Source: Gammaproteobacteria bacterium (GTDB lineage Bacteria; Pseudomonadota; Gammaproteobacteria; Pseudomonadales; Azotimanducaceae). Taken from it: a stretch of DNA of 9,517 bases. The notes under the pieces are model-generated. The model had not been told where the DNA came from. It saw only the letters and a program-made list of their open reading frames with translations, and made no database searches. This document shows positions 1 to 6,442 of this stretch, piece after piece. Each line of letters begins with the position of its first letter. Within the stretch, counting starts at the first letter, position 1. Made by a program: the position numbers and the translations under genes. Where the stretch lies: NCBI GenBank assembly GCA_009840715.1, contig VXNE01000406.1:1872-11388 (forward strand), read 5' to 3'.

Positions 1-119
1 CGGGGGGCCCCGCCCTTCACCACGTGTTGGGGGGCCCCCCCCGCGCCCACGCCGCTGATCGCGGCGGTCGACGCGATCAGGAAGTACCGGCGTCCGGTGT
101 TGATGCTGTCGTCGCTCAA
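1..119 (-). CDS. petA: Rieske iron-sulfur subunit of cytochrome bc1 (partial, N-terminus only)
   Basis: Reading leftwards from a TTG at 119-117, the first 39 codons begin MSDDSINTGRRYFLIAST. This is the cytoplasmic tail, twin-arginine motif (G9 R10 R11 Y12 F13 L14) and start of the hydrophobic anchor typical of the Rieske protein, which is exported by Tat and carries the 2Fe-2S centre of the ubiquinol:cytochrome c oxidoreductase. The iron-sulfur domain lies beyond the window edge. An in-frame TAG lies a few codons upstream and there is no ATG or GTG between them, so TTG is the only possible start; a GGGAG lies about 10 bases before it. The position after rplM-rpsI is the usual place of petABC in many Gammaproteobacteria. 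After about residue 26 the hydrophobic stretch expected of the family gives way to GAPQHVVKGG, within a run of G/C homopolymers at the window end, so the last residues may be unreliable. The call rests on this short N-terminus plus context. Confidence 0.72.
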   Translation of the reverse strand, partial: MSDDSINTGRRYFLIASTAAISGVGAGGAPQHVVKGGAP

Positions 120-204
120 GACAGGCTGCTCCCGCCGTGCTTCCTAACAGGTTCCGCCAGGCGTACTCACGCGCGGCGGCCGACCGGTGAACGTCCGCCC
201 CGGA

Positions 205-597
205 TCACCGCTTCGAGTATTGCGGACGCTTGCGCGCCTTGCGCAGTCCGACCTTCTTGCGCTCCACTTCCCGGGCGTCGCGGGTGATGAAGCCGGCTTG
301 CCTCAGGTCCGATCGCAGGGTCTCGTCGTAGTCCACGAGAGCGCGGGCGATACCGTGCCGGATCGCCCCGGCCTGACCGGACGATCCGCCGCCCCGCACC
401 GTCACGGTGATGTCGAACCGGTCCAGCGCGCCGGCGACCTCGAGCGGCTGGCGCACGATCATCCGGGCCGTTTCCCGCCCGAAGTACTCGTCCACGGGAC
501 GCGCGTTCACGAGGATGCGACCGTTGCCGGGCCGTATGAAAACCCGTGCGGTGGAACTCTTGCGACGGCCGGTACCGTAATTCTGTCCCTGTGCCAT
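205..597 (-). CDS. rpsI: 30S ribosomal protein S9
   Basis: The 130-residue product has the standard length and pattern of bacterial S9. The GTGRRKSSTARVF block lies at residues 8-20, the family signature GGGSSGQAGAIRHGIARAL covers about 69-87, and the lysine/arginine-rich C-terminal tail ends in QYSKR. In the assembled 30S subunit this tail reaches the P site and contacts the anticodon stem-loop of the tRNA. The ATG start at 597 is preceded by a GAGGA ribosome binding site five bases away. It follows rplM by 69 bases on the same strand, the near-universal rplM-rpsI pair, and the two are probably cotranscribed. No terminator is evident in the 85 bases between it and petA. Identification is certain. 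Confidence 0.98.
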   Translation of the reverse strand: MAQGQNYGTGRRKSSTARVFIRPGNGRILVNARPVDEYFGRETARMIVRQPLEVAGALDRFDITVTVRGGGSSGQAGAIRHGIARALVDYDETLRSDLRQAGFITRDAREVERKKVGLRKARKRPQYSKR

Positions 598-666
598 GCT
601 TGTCCTCGAAGACCGGGGCTGCTAGGGCTGTATGACCGTTGCGGCTGCGTGCGGGGGGCTACCGCG

Positions 667-1095
667 CTACAGCGCCAGCGGCCTCGGTTGCTGCGCCGAA
701 TGCGGGTGGTCGGGTCCCGCGTACACCTTGAGCTTGCGGAAGGCCGCGCGTCCCAGGGGATTGCGCGGCAGCATGCCCTTGACCGCCTTCTCGACGACCC
801 GCTCCGGGTGCTTCTCGATCATGCTCTCGAAGCGCGTCGCCTTGATGCCGCCGGGGTACCCGGTGTGCCGGTAGTACGTCTTGGCGGCGGCCTTGTTGCC
901 CGTCACGCGCACCTTTTCCGCATTGACCACAACGATGTAGTCGCCGGTGTCGACGTGCGGCGTGTAGGCGGCCTTGTGCTTGCCCCGCAACCGGCGCGCG
1001 ATCTCGGTCGCCAGGCGGCCAAGGATCTGGCTCTCGGCGTCGATGACAAACCACGCGCGCTCGACATCCTGAGGACGCGTGCTGACGGTCTTCAT
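667..1095 (-). CDS. rplM: 50S ribosomal protein L13
   Basis: The 142-residue protein has the same length as the E. coli protein and is collinear with it: the opening MKTVSTRPQDVERAWFVIDA, the ILGRLATEIA helix (24-33), the GDYIVVVNAEKVRVTGNK core (51-68), and the signature from about 105 (VKGMLPRNPLGR) to VYAGPDHPH near 124-132. L13 is an early-assembling 23S rRNA-binding protein of the large subunit. The ATG start at 1095 has only a weak upstream purine tract. A likely sigma-70 promoter lies just upstream (1125-1154), over the zapE stop codon, giving a leader of only about 20 bases. That is too short to hold an obvious structured L13 autoregulatory site like the one known in E. coli. rpsI follows. 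Confidence 0.98.
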   Translation of the reverse strand: MKTVSTRPQDVERAWFVIDAESQILGRLATEIARRLRGKHKAAYTPHVDTGDYIVVVNAEKVRVTGNKAAAKTYYRHTGYPGGIKATRFESMIEKHPERVVEKAVKGMLPRNPLGRAAFRKLKVYAGPDHPHSAQQPRPLAL

Positions 1096-1124
1096 GCGGA
1101 GGATCCGGCGTAAGAAGCGCGCGG

Positions 1125-1154
1125 ATTCTATCGAACGAGCGCGCGGACGATCAA
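1125..1154 (-). promoter_or_regulatory. Probable sigma-70 promoter for rplM-rpsI
   Basis: On the minus strand a -35 hexamer TTGATC (1154-1149; 4 of 6 matches to TTGACA) is followed by 18 bases and a -10 hexamer TAGAAT (1130-1125; 5 of 6 matches to TATAAT). Transcription would start near 1118, about 23 bases before the rplM ATG. The -35 box overlaps the zapE stop codon (TGA, 1153-1151). The hexamers are seen directly; activity is inferred. A separate strong promoter makes sense because ribosomal proteins are needed far more than ZapE or HisD. Confidence 0.5.
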
Positions 1155-2272
1155 GGTTTGTGGGAGCGCCCGAGGTACTCCAGGGACTGCATCTCGCGGA
1201 GGCGGCTGGCGGTCCGGTCGAACTCCGCCCGCAGGCGCTCGCCCTGGTAGAGATCGTCGATGCCCGCCTGTGCCGACAGCACGAGCTTGACGTTGCGGTC
1301 GTACAGTTCGTCGATCAGTCCGATGAATCGGCGTGCCGCGTCCTCCCGTGCCCGTTCGAACACGGGGACCGCGCTCAGGACGATCGCGTGAAACTCCCGC
1401 GACAGCTCGACGTAGTCGTTCTGGCTGCGCGGCCCCTCGCAGAGTTCGGCGAAGTGGAACCAGGCCACGTCGTCGGTGCGCAACCGCGTACGTATCTCGC
1501 GGCCGTTCACCTCCAGCCGCTCCGCTTCCCTGGGAGGCTGCTGCGCGAGTGCCGCGAAGCACTCCGCGAGCCGCGCTTCCGCCGTCTCGGACAGCGGCCA
1601 CTGGTAAGTGTCTGCGTCCGACAGCACGCGCAGCCGGTGATCGGTAACGCCGTCGAGGTGCAGCACCTGCATCCGGGTCTCGATGCGCTCGATGGCCGGC
1701 AGGAACCGCCGCCGCTGCAGCCCGTTCTCGTAGAGGCGCCCCGGCTCGACGTTGGACGTGCAGACCAGGGTGACGCCGCGGTCGAGCAACGCGCCGACCA
1801 ATTCCCCCAGGATCATCGCGTCGCCGATGTCGGAAACGAAGAACTCGTCGAAGCACAGTACGGCCGCCTCGTCGGCCATGCCGTCCGCGACGCGCTCCAG
1901 GGGATTCGGGACGCCGGCCAGGCGGCGCAGGTCGTTGTGCACGCGCAGCATGAAGCGGTGGAAATGGAGGCGGAGCTTGGCCTCGAAGGGGAGGCACTCG
2001 AAGAACAGGTCCATCAGGTACGTCTTGCCGCGGCCGACACCGCCCCACAGGTACAGCCCGCCGACCTGTGGCGCCGGGCGCCGCTGGAATGCCGCAAGGC
2101 CGCTCCGGAGCGCGTGGGCGACGCGCCGCAGCACGCCGGGATCCGTGCGGTGCATCCCGTCGAGACGGTGGTGGAGCGCGTCGAGTTCGCGCAGCGCCGC
2201 GGCCTGCGCGGGATCGGTCCGGAAGCCCCGCACGGCGAGGTTCCGCTCGTGTGCGGCGGTGGGCGTCGTCAT
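1151..2272 (-). CDS. zapE: Cell division ATPase ZapE (AFG1 family)
   Basis: The 373-residue protein is close to the 375 residues of E. coli ZapE (YhcM) and collinear with it. ZapE is a cytoplasmic P-loop ATPase of the AFG1 family that associates with the FtsZ ring during late constriction. The Walker A GGVGRGKT lies at residues 77-84, followed by LHFHRFMLRVH (102-112), the Walker B VLCFDEF (138-144) with FVSDIGDAM, a sensor-like TSN at 172-174, and the C-terminal ARRFIGLIDELYDRNVKLVLSA and SRLREMQSLEYL blocks typical of the family. All ATPase residues are present. The ATG start at 2272 lies 12 bases after the hisD stop and has no clear Shine-Dalgarno, so coupling to hisD translation is likely. 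rplM follows after 55 bases, the order also seen in E. coli. Confidence 0.95.
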   Translation of the reverse strand: MTTPTAAHERNLAVRGFRTDPAQAAALRELDALHHRLDGMHRTDPGVLRRVAHALRSGLAAFQRRPAPQVGGLYLWGGVGRGKTYLMDLFFECLPFEAKLRLHFHRFMLRVHNDLRRLAGVPNPLERVADGMADEAAVLCFDEFFVSDIGDAMILGELVGALLDRGVTLVCTSNVEPGRLYENGLQRRRFLPAIERIETRMQVLHLDGVTDHRLRVLSDADTYQWPLSETAEARLAECFAALAQQPPREAERLEVNGREIRTRLRTDDVAWFHFAELCEGPRSQNDYVELSREFHAIVLSAVPVFERAREDAARRFIGLIDELYDRNVKLVLSAQAGIDDLYQGERLRAEFDRTASRLREMQSLEYLGRSHKP

Positions 2273-2284
2273 GGGTGCTGGGGC

Positions 2285-3586
2285 TCAGATGTCCTCGAGG
2301 CGCGCGAGGGCGGACAGGGCGTGCGCCTCGAGGCCCTCCGTCCTCGCGATGGCGGCCGCCGTGCGTGCCAGCGCCGGCGCCCCGGCGGCCGAGATCCCGA
2401 TCACCGAACTGCGCTTCAGGAAATCGTTCACGCCCAGGGGCGATGCGTAACGCGCCGTGCCGAAGGTCGGCAGTACATGGCTCGGTCCGGCGCTGTAGTC
2501 GCCGAGCGCCTCGGCGGCGTGCCCGCCGAGGAAGATCGCGCCGGCGTGCCGCACTTGGGGGAGGAGGGCGTCCGGGTCCGCGACCGCCAGCTGCAAGTGC
2601 TCGGGCGCCAGCCGGTTGGCGACGTCGACGGCTTCTTCGAGGTTGCGCGTGCGGATGAGCGCGCCGCGGGCTGCGAGCGACGCGGCGATGACGGAGCGGC
2701 GCGACATCCCCGGTAGCAGCGCCTCCATCTGACGGGCCACCGCGTCGAGGTACTCCGCCTCCGGCGACAGCAGGATGGCCTGCGCCGCGGCGTCGTGTTC
2801 CGCCTGGGAGAAGAGATCGAGGGCGGTCCAGCGGACCGGTACGCTGCCGTCGGCGACGATGACGACCTCGCTGGGCCCGGCGATGCTGTCGATGCCGACC
2901 GGCCCGAACACTTGCCGCTTCGCTGCGGCAACATAGGCGCCGCCCGGTCCCACGATCTTGTCCACGCGCGGGATCGTGGCCGTGCCGTAAGCCAAGGCCG
3001 CGATCGCCTGGGCGCCGCCGATCGTGAACACGAGGTCCGCGCCGCCGACATGCAGCGCCGCCAGAACGTGGTCGCTGTGTCGGCCGCCCGGCGTGGGGAC
3101 GACCACGATGCGCTGTCCGACTCCCGCGACGCGTGCCGGGACGAGGGTCATGAGCGCGGTGGACGGATACGCCGCCTGCCCCCCCGGGACGTAGACGCCC
3201 ACCCGGTCGAGCGGTACGACGCGCTGGCCGAGCCGGTTGCCGAGACCGTCCTCGTAGTCGAAGGACGCGGCGTCCTCGAGCTGGCGCTCGTGGAAGTCGC
3301 GGATGCGTGTCGCGGCGGCGTCCAGTGCCTGGCGATCGGCCCGGGGGAGGCCGGCGTGGGCCTCCGCGAGCCGTGCGGCGTCGAGCCTCAGTTCGGTCAG
3401 GCTGTCCGCATCGAGGCCGTCGAAACGGCGCGAGTACTCCAGCACGGCGGCATCGCCCCGCTCGCGCACGTCGCGCACGATTTCCGCGACCGAGCGCTCG
3501 ACCGCCTCGTCCCCGGAGGCCTCCCAGTAGCCGAGCCGGGCGAGGGCGGCGTCGAAGTCCGCCGCGCCCGTATCGAGGCGCGCCAT
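2285..3586 (-). CDS. hisD: Histidinol dehydrogenase
   Basis: HisD performs the last two steps of histidine biosynthesis, oxidising L-histidinol to L-histidinaldehyde and then to histidine with two NAD+ and a bound zinc. In the 433-residue product the key family residues are all present: GPGGAYVAAAKRQVFG (about 213-228), IAGPSE (235-240), zinc ligands Q261 and H264 in SQAEHD, the catalytic pair E329-H330 in LAPEHL, zinc ligand D363 in GDYSAGPSHVLPT, and H422 in EGLEAH near the C-terminus. The length is normal. The start shown is the ATG at 3586; a GTG nine bases upstream (3595-3593) overlaps the murA stop as GTGA and would add three residues, so the true start may be there. Either way it is coupled to murA. 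hisG, which usually separates murA and hisD in related genomes, is not present. Confidence 0.96.
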   Translation of the reverse strand: MARLDTGAADFDAALARLGYWEASGDEAVERSVAEIVRDVRERGDAAVLEYSRRFDGLDADSLTELRLDAARLAEAHAGLPRADRQALDAAATRIRDFHERQLEDAASFDYEDGLGNRLGQRVVPLDRVGVYVPGGQAAYPSTALMTLVPARVAGVGQRIVVVPTPGGRHSDHVLAALHVGGADLVFTIGGAQAIAALAYGTATIPRVDKIVGPGGAYVAAAKRQVFGPVGIDSIAGPSEVVIVADGSVPVRWTALDLFSQAEHDAAAQAILLSPEAEYLDAVARQMEALLPGMSRRSVIAASLAARGALIRTRNLEEAVDVANRLAPEHLQLAVADPDALLPQVRHAGAIFLGGHAAEALGDYSAGPSHVLPTFGTARYASPLGVNDFLKRSSVIGISAAGAPALARTAAAIARTEGLEAHALSALARLEDI

Positions 3587-3591
3587 CCCGA

Positions 3592-4869
3592 TCACGACGT
3601 GGGTTGGCCTTCGGAGACCCGGCGTACGTCGGCGCCGAGCGCGCGGAGCTTCCGCTCGATGCCCTCGTAGCCGCGGTCGATGTGGTAGATGCGGTCGATC
3701 ACCGTGTCGCCCCGCGCGACCAATGCGCCGACCACCAGCCCGAAGGAGGCCCGCAGGTCTGTCGCCATCACCGGTGCGCCCCGCAGCCGCGTCACGCCGC
3801 GCACGACGGCCGTCCGAAGGCCTTCCAGGCGTACGTCGGCGCCGAGCCGCGACAGCTCGTTCAGGTGCATGAAACGGTTCTCGAAGATGGTCTCGACCAC
3901 CCGGCTGGTGCCGCGTGCGACGGTGTTCATCGCCAGGAACTGTGCCTGCATGTCGGTCGGGAAGCCGGGGTAGGGTGCGGTCGCGATGTCCACCGCGCGC
4001 GGTCGCTCGCCGGCCATATCCAGGGCGATCCCGCCGGGCATGGCCTCGATGGCCGCGCCGGCGTCCTCGAGCTTCTGCAGGACCACGCCCAGGGAGGACG
4101 GTTGCCCGTTCAGCAGCCGTATGCTTCCCCGCGTGGCCGCGGCGGCGATCAGGTACGTACCCGCTTCGACGCGGTCCGGCATGACGCGGTGTTCGGATCC
4201 CCGGAGGGCCGGAACCCCCTCGATCTCGATGGTGGCCGTGCCGTGCCCGTGGATGCGCGCGCCCATCGCGAGGAGGCACTCGGCCAGGTCGACGATCTCG
4301 GGTTCCCGGGCGGCGTTCTCGATCCGCGTCGTGCCGCGGGCCAGTGTTGCGGCCATGAGCAGGTTCTCGGTGCCACCGACCGTGGGCACGTCGAGCGCGA
4401 TCCTGCAGCCGCGCAGTCCGTGGGCGGCGCGCGCCCTGACGTAGCCGCCCTGTAGCTCCACCTCCGCGCCGAGCGCTTCGAATCCCTTGAGGTGCTGGTC
4501 GACCGGTCGCGGTCCGATGGCGCAACCACCCGGAAGGGAAACCTCGGCGCGGCCGAAACGCGCGAGCAGGGGACCCATGAGCAGGAACGACGCCCGCATG
4601 GTCTTGACCAGGTCGTAGGGCGCGCGGAAGCGGGACACGCTGGACTGGGTCACCTCGACGGTCGTGTCCTCTCCGGCGACGTCGGCCCCGAGATTGCGCA
4701 GCAGGGCGATCATCGTCGCCACGTCCCGGAGCCGTGGCACGTTGTGGATGCGCACGGGCCCCTCCGCCAGGAGCGCGCCCGCCAGTATCGGGAGGACGGA
4801 GTTCTTGGCGCCCGAGACCGTCAGCTTTCCGGAGAGCGGCGTCCCGCCGCGGATGATCAGCTTGTCCAA
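3592..4869 (-). CDS. murA: UDP-N-acetylglucosamine 1-carboxyvinyltransferase
   Basis: MurA transfers enolpyruvate from phosphoenolpyruvate to UDP-GlcNAc in the cytoplasm, the first committed step of peptidoglycan synthesis. The 425-residue protein has the family length and all active-site positions: SGAKNS with K22-N23, R92 in VKTMRAS, the loop cysteine C116 in LPGGCAIGPRP with R121, D306 in PGFPTDMQAQ, and R399 in HIDRGYE. The cysteine predicts sensitivity to fosfomycin, unlike the Asp variants. The start is a TTG at 4869-4867, 17 bases after the ibaG stop; the N-terminus MDKLIIRGGTPLSGKLTVSGAKN matches the family start exactly, and there is no ATG or GTG between the ibaG stop and this TTG. 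No good Shine-Dalgarno is visible. A 6-bp stem lies over the ibaG stop just upstream. The TGA stop overlaps a possible GTG start of hisD. Confidence 0.97.
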   Translation of the reverse strand: MDKLIIRGGTPLSGKLTVSGAKNSVLPILAGALLAEGPVRIHNVPRLRDVATMIALLRNLGADVAGEDTTVEVTQSSVSRFRAPYDLVKTMRASFLLMGPLLARFGRAEVSLPGGCAIGPRPVDQHLKGFEALGAEVELQGGYVRARAAHGLRGCRIALDVPTVGGTENLLMAATLARGTTRIENAAREPEIVDLAECLLAMGARIHGHGTATIEIEGVPALRGSEHRVMPDRVEAGTYLIAAAATRGSIRLLNGQPSSLGVVLQKLEDAGAAIEAMPGGIALDMAGERPRAVDIATAPYPGFPTDMQAQFLAMNTVARGTSRVVETIFENRFMHLNELSRLGADVRLEGLRTAVVRGVTRLRGAPVMATDLRASFGLVVGALVARGDTVIDRIYHIDRGYEGIERKLRALGADVRRVSEGQPTS

Positions 4870-4882
4870 GGTGGCGCCCGCC

Positions 4883-4899
4883 CGGGTCAGCCAGACCCG
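4883..4899 (-). promoter_or_regulatory. Small hairpin over the ibaG stop codon, upstream of murA
   Basis: A perfect 6-bp stem, CGGGTC paired with GACCCG with a five-base loop TGGCT, spans the ibaG TGA stop codon (4889-4887) and ends 13 bases before the murA TTG start. There is no T-run, so it is not an intrinsic terminator. It could affect ribosome hand-over from ibaG to murA, but in sequence this GC-rich a stem of this size may be chance. Confidence 0.3.
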
Positions 4900-5153
4900 C
4901 CCGCGTCCCGCTCGGCGTCGCGGGACTCCCGGGCCTCCTCCGGGGTTACGGCGCGTATGGTCACCGCGTGGACGGAACCGTCACGGATCAGTTCCCCGAT
5001 GGCCTGGTAGACGAGTTGCTGGCGCCGCACGCGGCTGAGCCCGGCGAATGCCGGACTGGTAACGGCCACCTGGAAGTGATTGCCGTCGGCGTGCACCTTG
5101 ACCTCGGCATCCTGCACGTGGGCGCGCACGAGTCCCGCGATGGATTCCTTCAT
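4887..5153 (-). CDS. ibaG: BolA family protein IbaG
   Basis: The 88-residue product has the BolA fold pattern: DGNHFQVAVTSPAF (23-36) with the conserved H26-F27, SRVRRQQLVYQAIGEL (40-55), then DGSVHAVTIRAVTPEEA (58-74) including H62. BolA/IbaG proteins bind 2Fe-2S clusters together with monothiol glutaredoxins and take part in iron-sulfur trafficking; IbaG in E. coli is linked to acid stress. The member beside murA is the IbaG (YrbA) type rather than BolA itself. The ATG at 5153 has a purine-rich GGAAAGGG immediately upstream. The open frame continues far upstream on this strand, but only as the antisense of yrbG, and similarity to the family begins at this ATG. It is the first gene of the minus-strand run and may share its promoter with murA. 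mlaB, its usual upstream neighbour, is absent. Confidence 0.93.
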   Translation of the reverse strand: MKESIAGLVRAHVQDAEVKVHADGNHFQVAVTSPAFAGLSRVRRQQLVYQAIGELIRDGSVHAVTIRAVTPEEARESRDAERDAGGSG

Positions 5154-5462
5154 CCCTTTCCGTTCCGGCTGTCCCTGGATGGCCGCCCTTAGCGGTGGCC
5201 GATTCACGTTAACATGCCGCTGCAGCGGTCGGGAGGCGTGGAGCAGGACGGCGGTTGTGACGGCCGGTCCCGCCGGTGCTCGCGCTCCGGGGCTGACGGT
5301 AACGCACGAAAGCGTAGCGATACTGGAGAAAATGGTGAGCGGTACCCGATCGTGAGGAGTCGAGACGCGTGCGGCACGGTCGCGCGAGCACGCGCCGAGG
5401 ACCAGGATCCCTGGCGATCGTCGCGTCCCCGCATGCATCACCCGGGCTGACGGTCCGCCCCC
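5154..5462. other. Divergent intergenic region between ibaG and yrbG
   Basis: These 309 bases separate the two divergent runs and must hold, or lie close to, the promoters for both. I see no convincing sigma-70 hexamer pair on either strand. Visible items are a perfect 12-bp palindrome CCGCTGCAGCGG (5217-5228) next to GTTAAC (5208-5213), and a GGAG-preceded ATG opening a 7-codon frame (5332-5355). Short open frames of about 76-90 codons cross the region on both strands, but their arginine/serine/proline-rich products show no domain pattern. In the usual gammaproteobacterial order mlaFEDCB lie here; I find no recognisable remnant of them. Confidence 0.6.
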
Positions 5463-6425
5463 ATGTGGCTCCCGATCCTGGCATTGATCCTCGGGTTCGT
5501 CGCCCTGATCTGGAGCGCCGACCGATTCGTCTCCGGGGCGGCGGCCACCGCCAGCAACCTCAACGTCTCCAAGGTCCTCATCGGTCTCACGGTGGTTTCG
5601 GTGGGCACCTCGGCGCCCGAGATCCTGGTGGCCCTGGCGGCGGCGCTCGAAGAATCGTCTTCCCTTGCGATCGGGAACGCGATCGGTTCGAACATCGCGA
5701 ACGTCGGGCTCGTGCTCGGAGTGACGGCCATGGTCGCGCCACTGCCGTTCGCGCCGGGCGTACTCAAGCTGGAGTTGCCCTGGCTCATCGCGGCTACGCT
5801 CCTTGCGCTGATCTGTCTCTTCGACCTGTGGCTCGGCACGTTCGACGGGCTGCTCCTGCTGGCCGGCCTCTGGCTCGTCATGCACCGGCTCATGCGCAAG
5901 CAACGGGGGGCGGCGCACGGGATTCGCGAGACCCTCGAGGAGGAACTCCAGGAACTGCCGAGCATGACCACGGCCCGCGCGGTCGTGTGGACGGCGGTCG
6001 GCCTGGCGGTCCTGCTGGCAGCGGCCTGGATGCTGGTGTGGGCCGCAACGGAGATCGCGCGCCTGCTCGGCGTCAGCGAACTCGTCATCGGGCTGACGGT
6101 GGTGGCCGTGGGTACCAGCCTGCCCGAGTTGGCGGCCACGCTCGGCGCCGCGATCAAGGGACACCCCGACATCGCGATCGGCAACGTCGTCGGGTCGAAC
6201 ATCCTCAACATCCTCGCGGTGATGGCCGTGCCGGCGCTCGTGCACCCGGTGGGCATCGAGGCACACGTCCTGTGGCGGGATTTCGGGATGATGGCGGCGT
6301 TGACGGCGCTGCTGGTCCTGTTCGCCTACGCCATCGGCTCGCGGCCGACGATCACGCGCTTCGAGGGTTCCGTGATGGTACTGGCGTGGATCGGCTACAT
6401 GGTGCTCCTCTACCACCAGGCGTGA
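5463..6425 (+). CDS. yrbG: Calcium/sodium antiporter of the CaCA family
   Basis: The 320-residue integral inner-membrane protein has about ten hydrophobic segments arranged as two inverted halves, the layout of K+-independent Na+/Ca2+ exchangers. The two alpha repeats are clear: GLTVVSVGTSAPE (41-53) with GNAIGSN (71-77), and GLTVVAVGTSLPE (210-222) with GNVVGSN (240-246). The acidic residues in GTSxPE that bind the cation are present in both (E53 and E222). The loop at about 141-170 is charged and cytoplasmic. An in-frame TGA at 5448-5450 makes ATG 5463 the only upstream-most start; there is no clear ribosome binding site. YrbG is non-essential in E. coli and its physiological role is not settled. 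It heads the Kdo/Lpt/rpoN run, its usual place. kdsC follows directly; kdsD is missing. Confidence 0.94.
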   Translation: MWLPILALILGFVALIWSADRFVSGAAATASNLNVSKVLIGLTVVSVGTSAPEILVALAAALEESSSLAIGNAIGSNIANVGLVLGVTAMVAPLPFAPGVLKLELPWLIAATLLALICLFDLWLGTFDGLLLLAGLWLVMHRLMRKQRGAAHGIRETLEEELQELPSMTTARAVVWTAVGLAVLLAAAWMLVWAATEIARLLGVSELVIGLTVVAVGTSLPELAATLGAAIKGHPDIAIGNVVGSNILNILAVMAVPALVHPVGIEAHVLWRDFGMMAALTALLVLFAYAIGSRPTITRFEGSVMVLAWIGYMVLLYHQA

Positions 6426-6442
6426 CCGGCCAGGCGTGACCG
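6416..6442 (+). repeat. 14-base tandem duplication at the yrbG/kdsC junction
   Basis: CCAGGCGTGACCGG (6416-6429) is followed immediately by CCAGGCGTGACCG (6430-6442), a perfect tandem repeat with a 14-base period. The TGA of the first copy is the yrbG stop codon (6423-6425); the GTG of the second copy is the kdsC start (6436-6438). In each copy GTG and TGA overlap as GTGA. A ribosome starting on the GTG of copy one would read five codons (MTGQA) and stop on the TGA that overlaps the kdsC start. Confidence 0.9.

Noticed and set aside
1079..2716. A 545-codon plus-strand open frame opposite zapE and hisD.
   Set aside because: It is the antisense of two unmistakable conserved genes, and its product shows no recognisable domain.
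2285..4525. A 746-codon minus-strand open frame covering hisD and most of murA.
   Set aside because: Only the last 433 codons code for HisD. The upstream part is an arginine/glycine/proline-rich shadow in a wrong frame of murA, kept open by high GC.
5291..5326. CTGACG...GATACT as a sigma-70 promoter for yrbG.
   Set aside because: The spacer is 20 bases and each hexamer matches at only 4 of 6 positions; not supportable.
5325..5355. A 7-codon frame (MVSGTRS) preceded by GGAG, as a possible leader peptide.
   Set aside because: The spacing of GGAG to the ATG is too short, it ends over 100 bases before yrbG, and it lacks the runs of one amino acid seen in attenuator leaders.
5204..5450. Two open frames of 76-78 codons in the divergent region (5214-5450 plus, 5204-5434 minus).
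   Set aside because: They overlap each other, have no clear ribosome binding sites and give low-complexity R/S/P-rich products without a domain or hydrophobic pattern.
5289..5454. GGGCTGACGGT repeated at 5290-5300 and 5444-5454 as a regulatory repeat.
   Set aside because: The same string also occurs inside the second alpha repeat of yrbG, so it seems to be a common GC-rich word here.
4887..6416. A 509-codon minus-strand open frame ending in ibaG.
   Set aside because: IbaG similarity begins only at the ATG at 5153. The rest is antisense to yrbG and the intergenic region, rich in R, D, H and Q with no domain.
5369..6439. A 356-codon plus-strand frame with an upstream GGAG, overlapping yrbG.
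   Set aside because: Over nearly its whole length it is a shadow of yrbG, with the R/G/A-rich composition typical of frame-shifted GC-rich genes.
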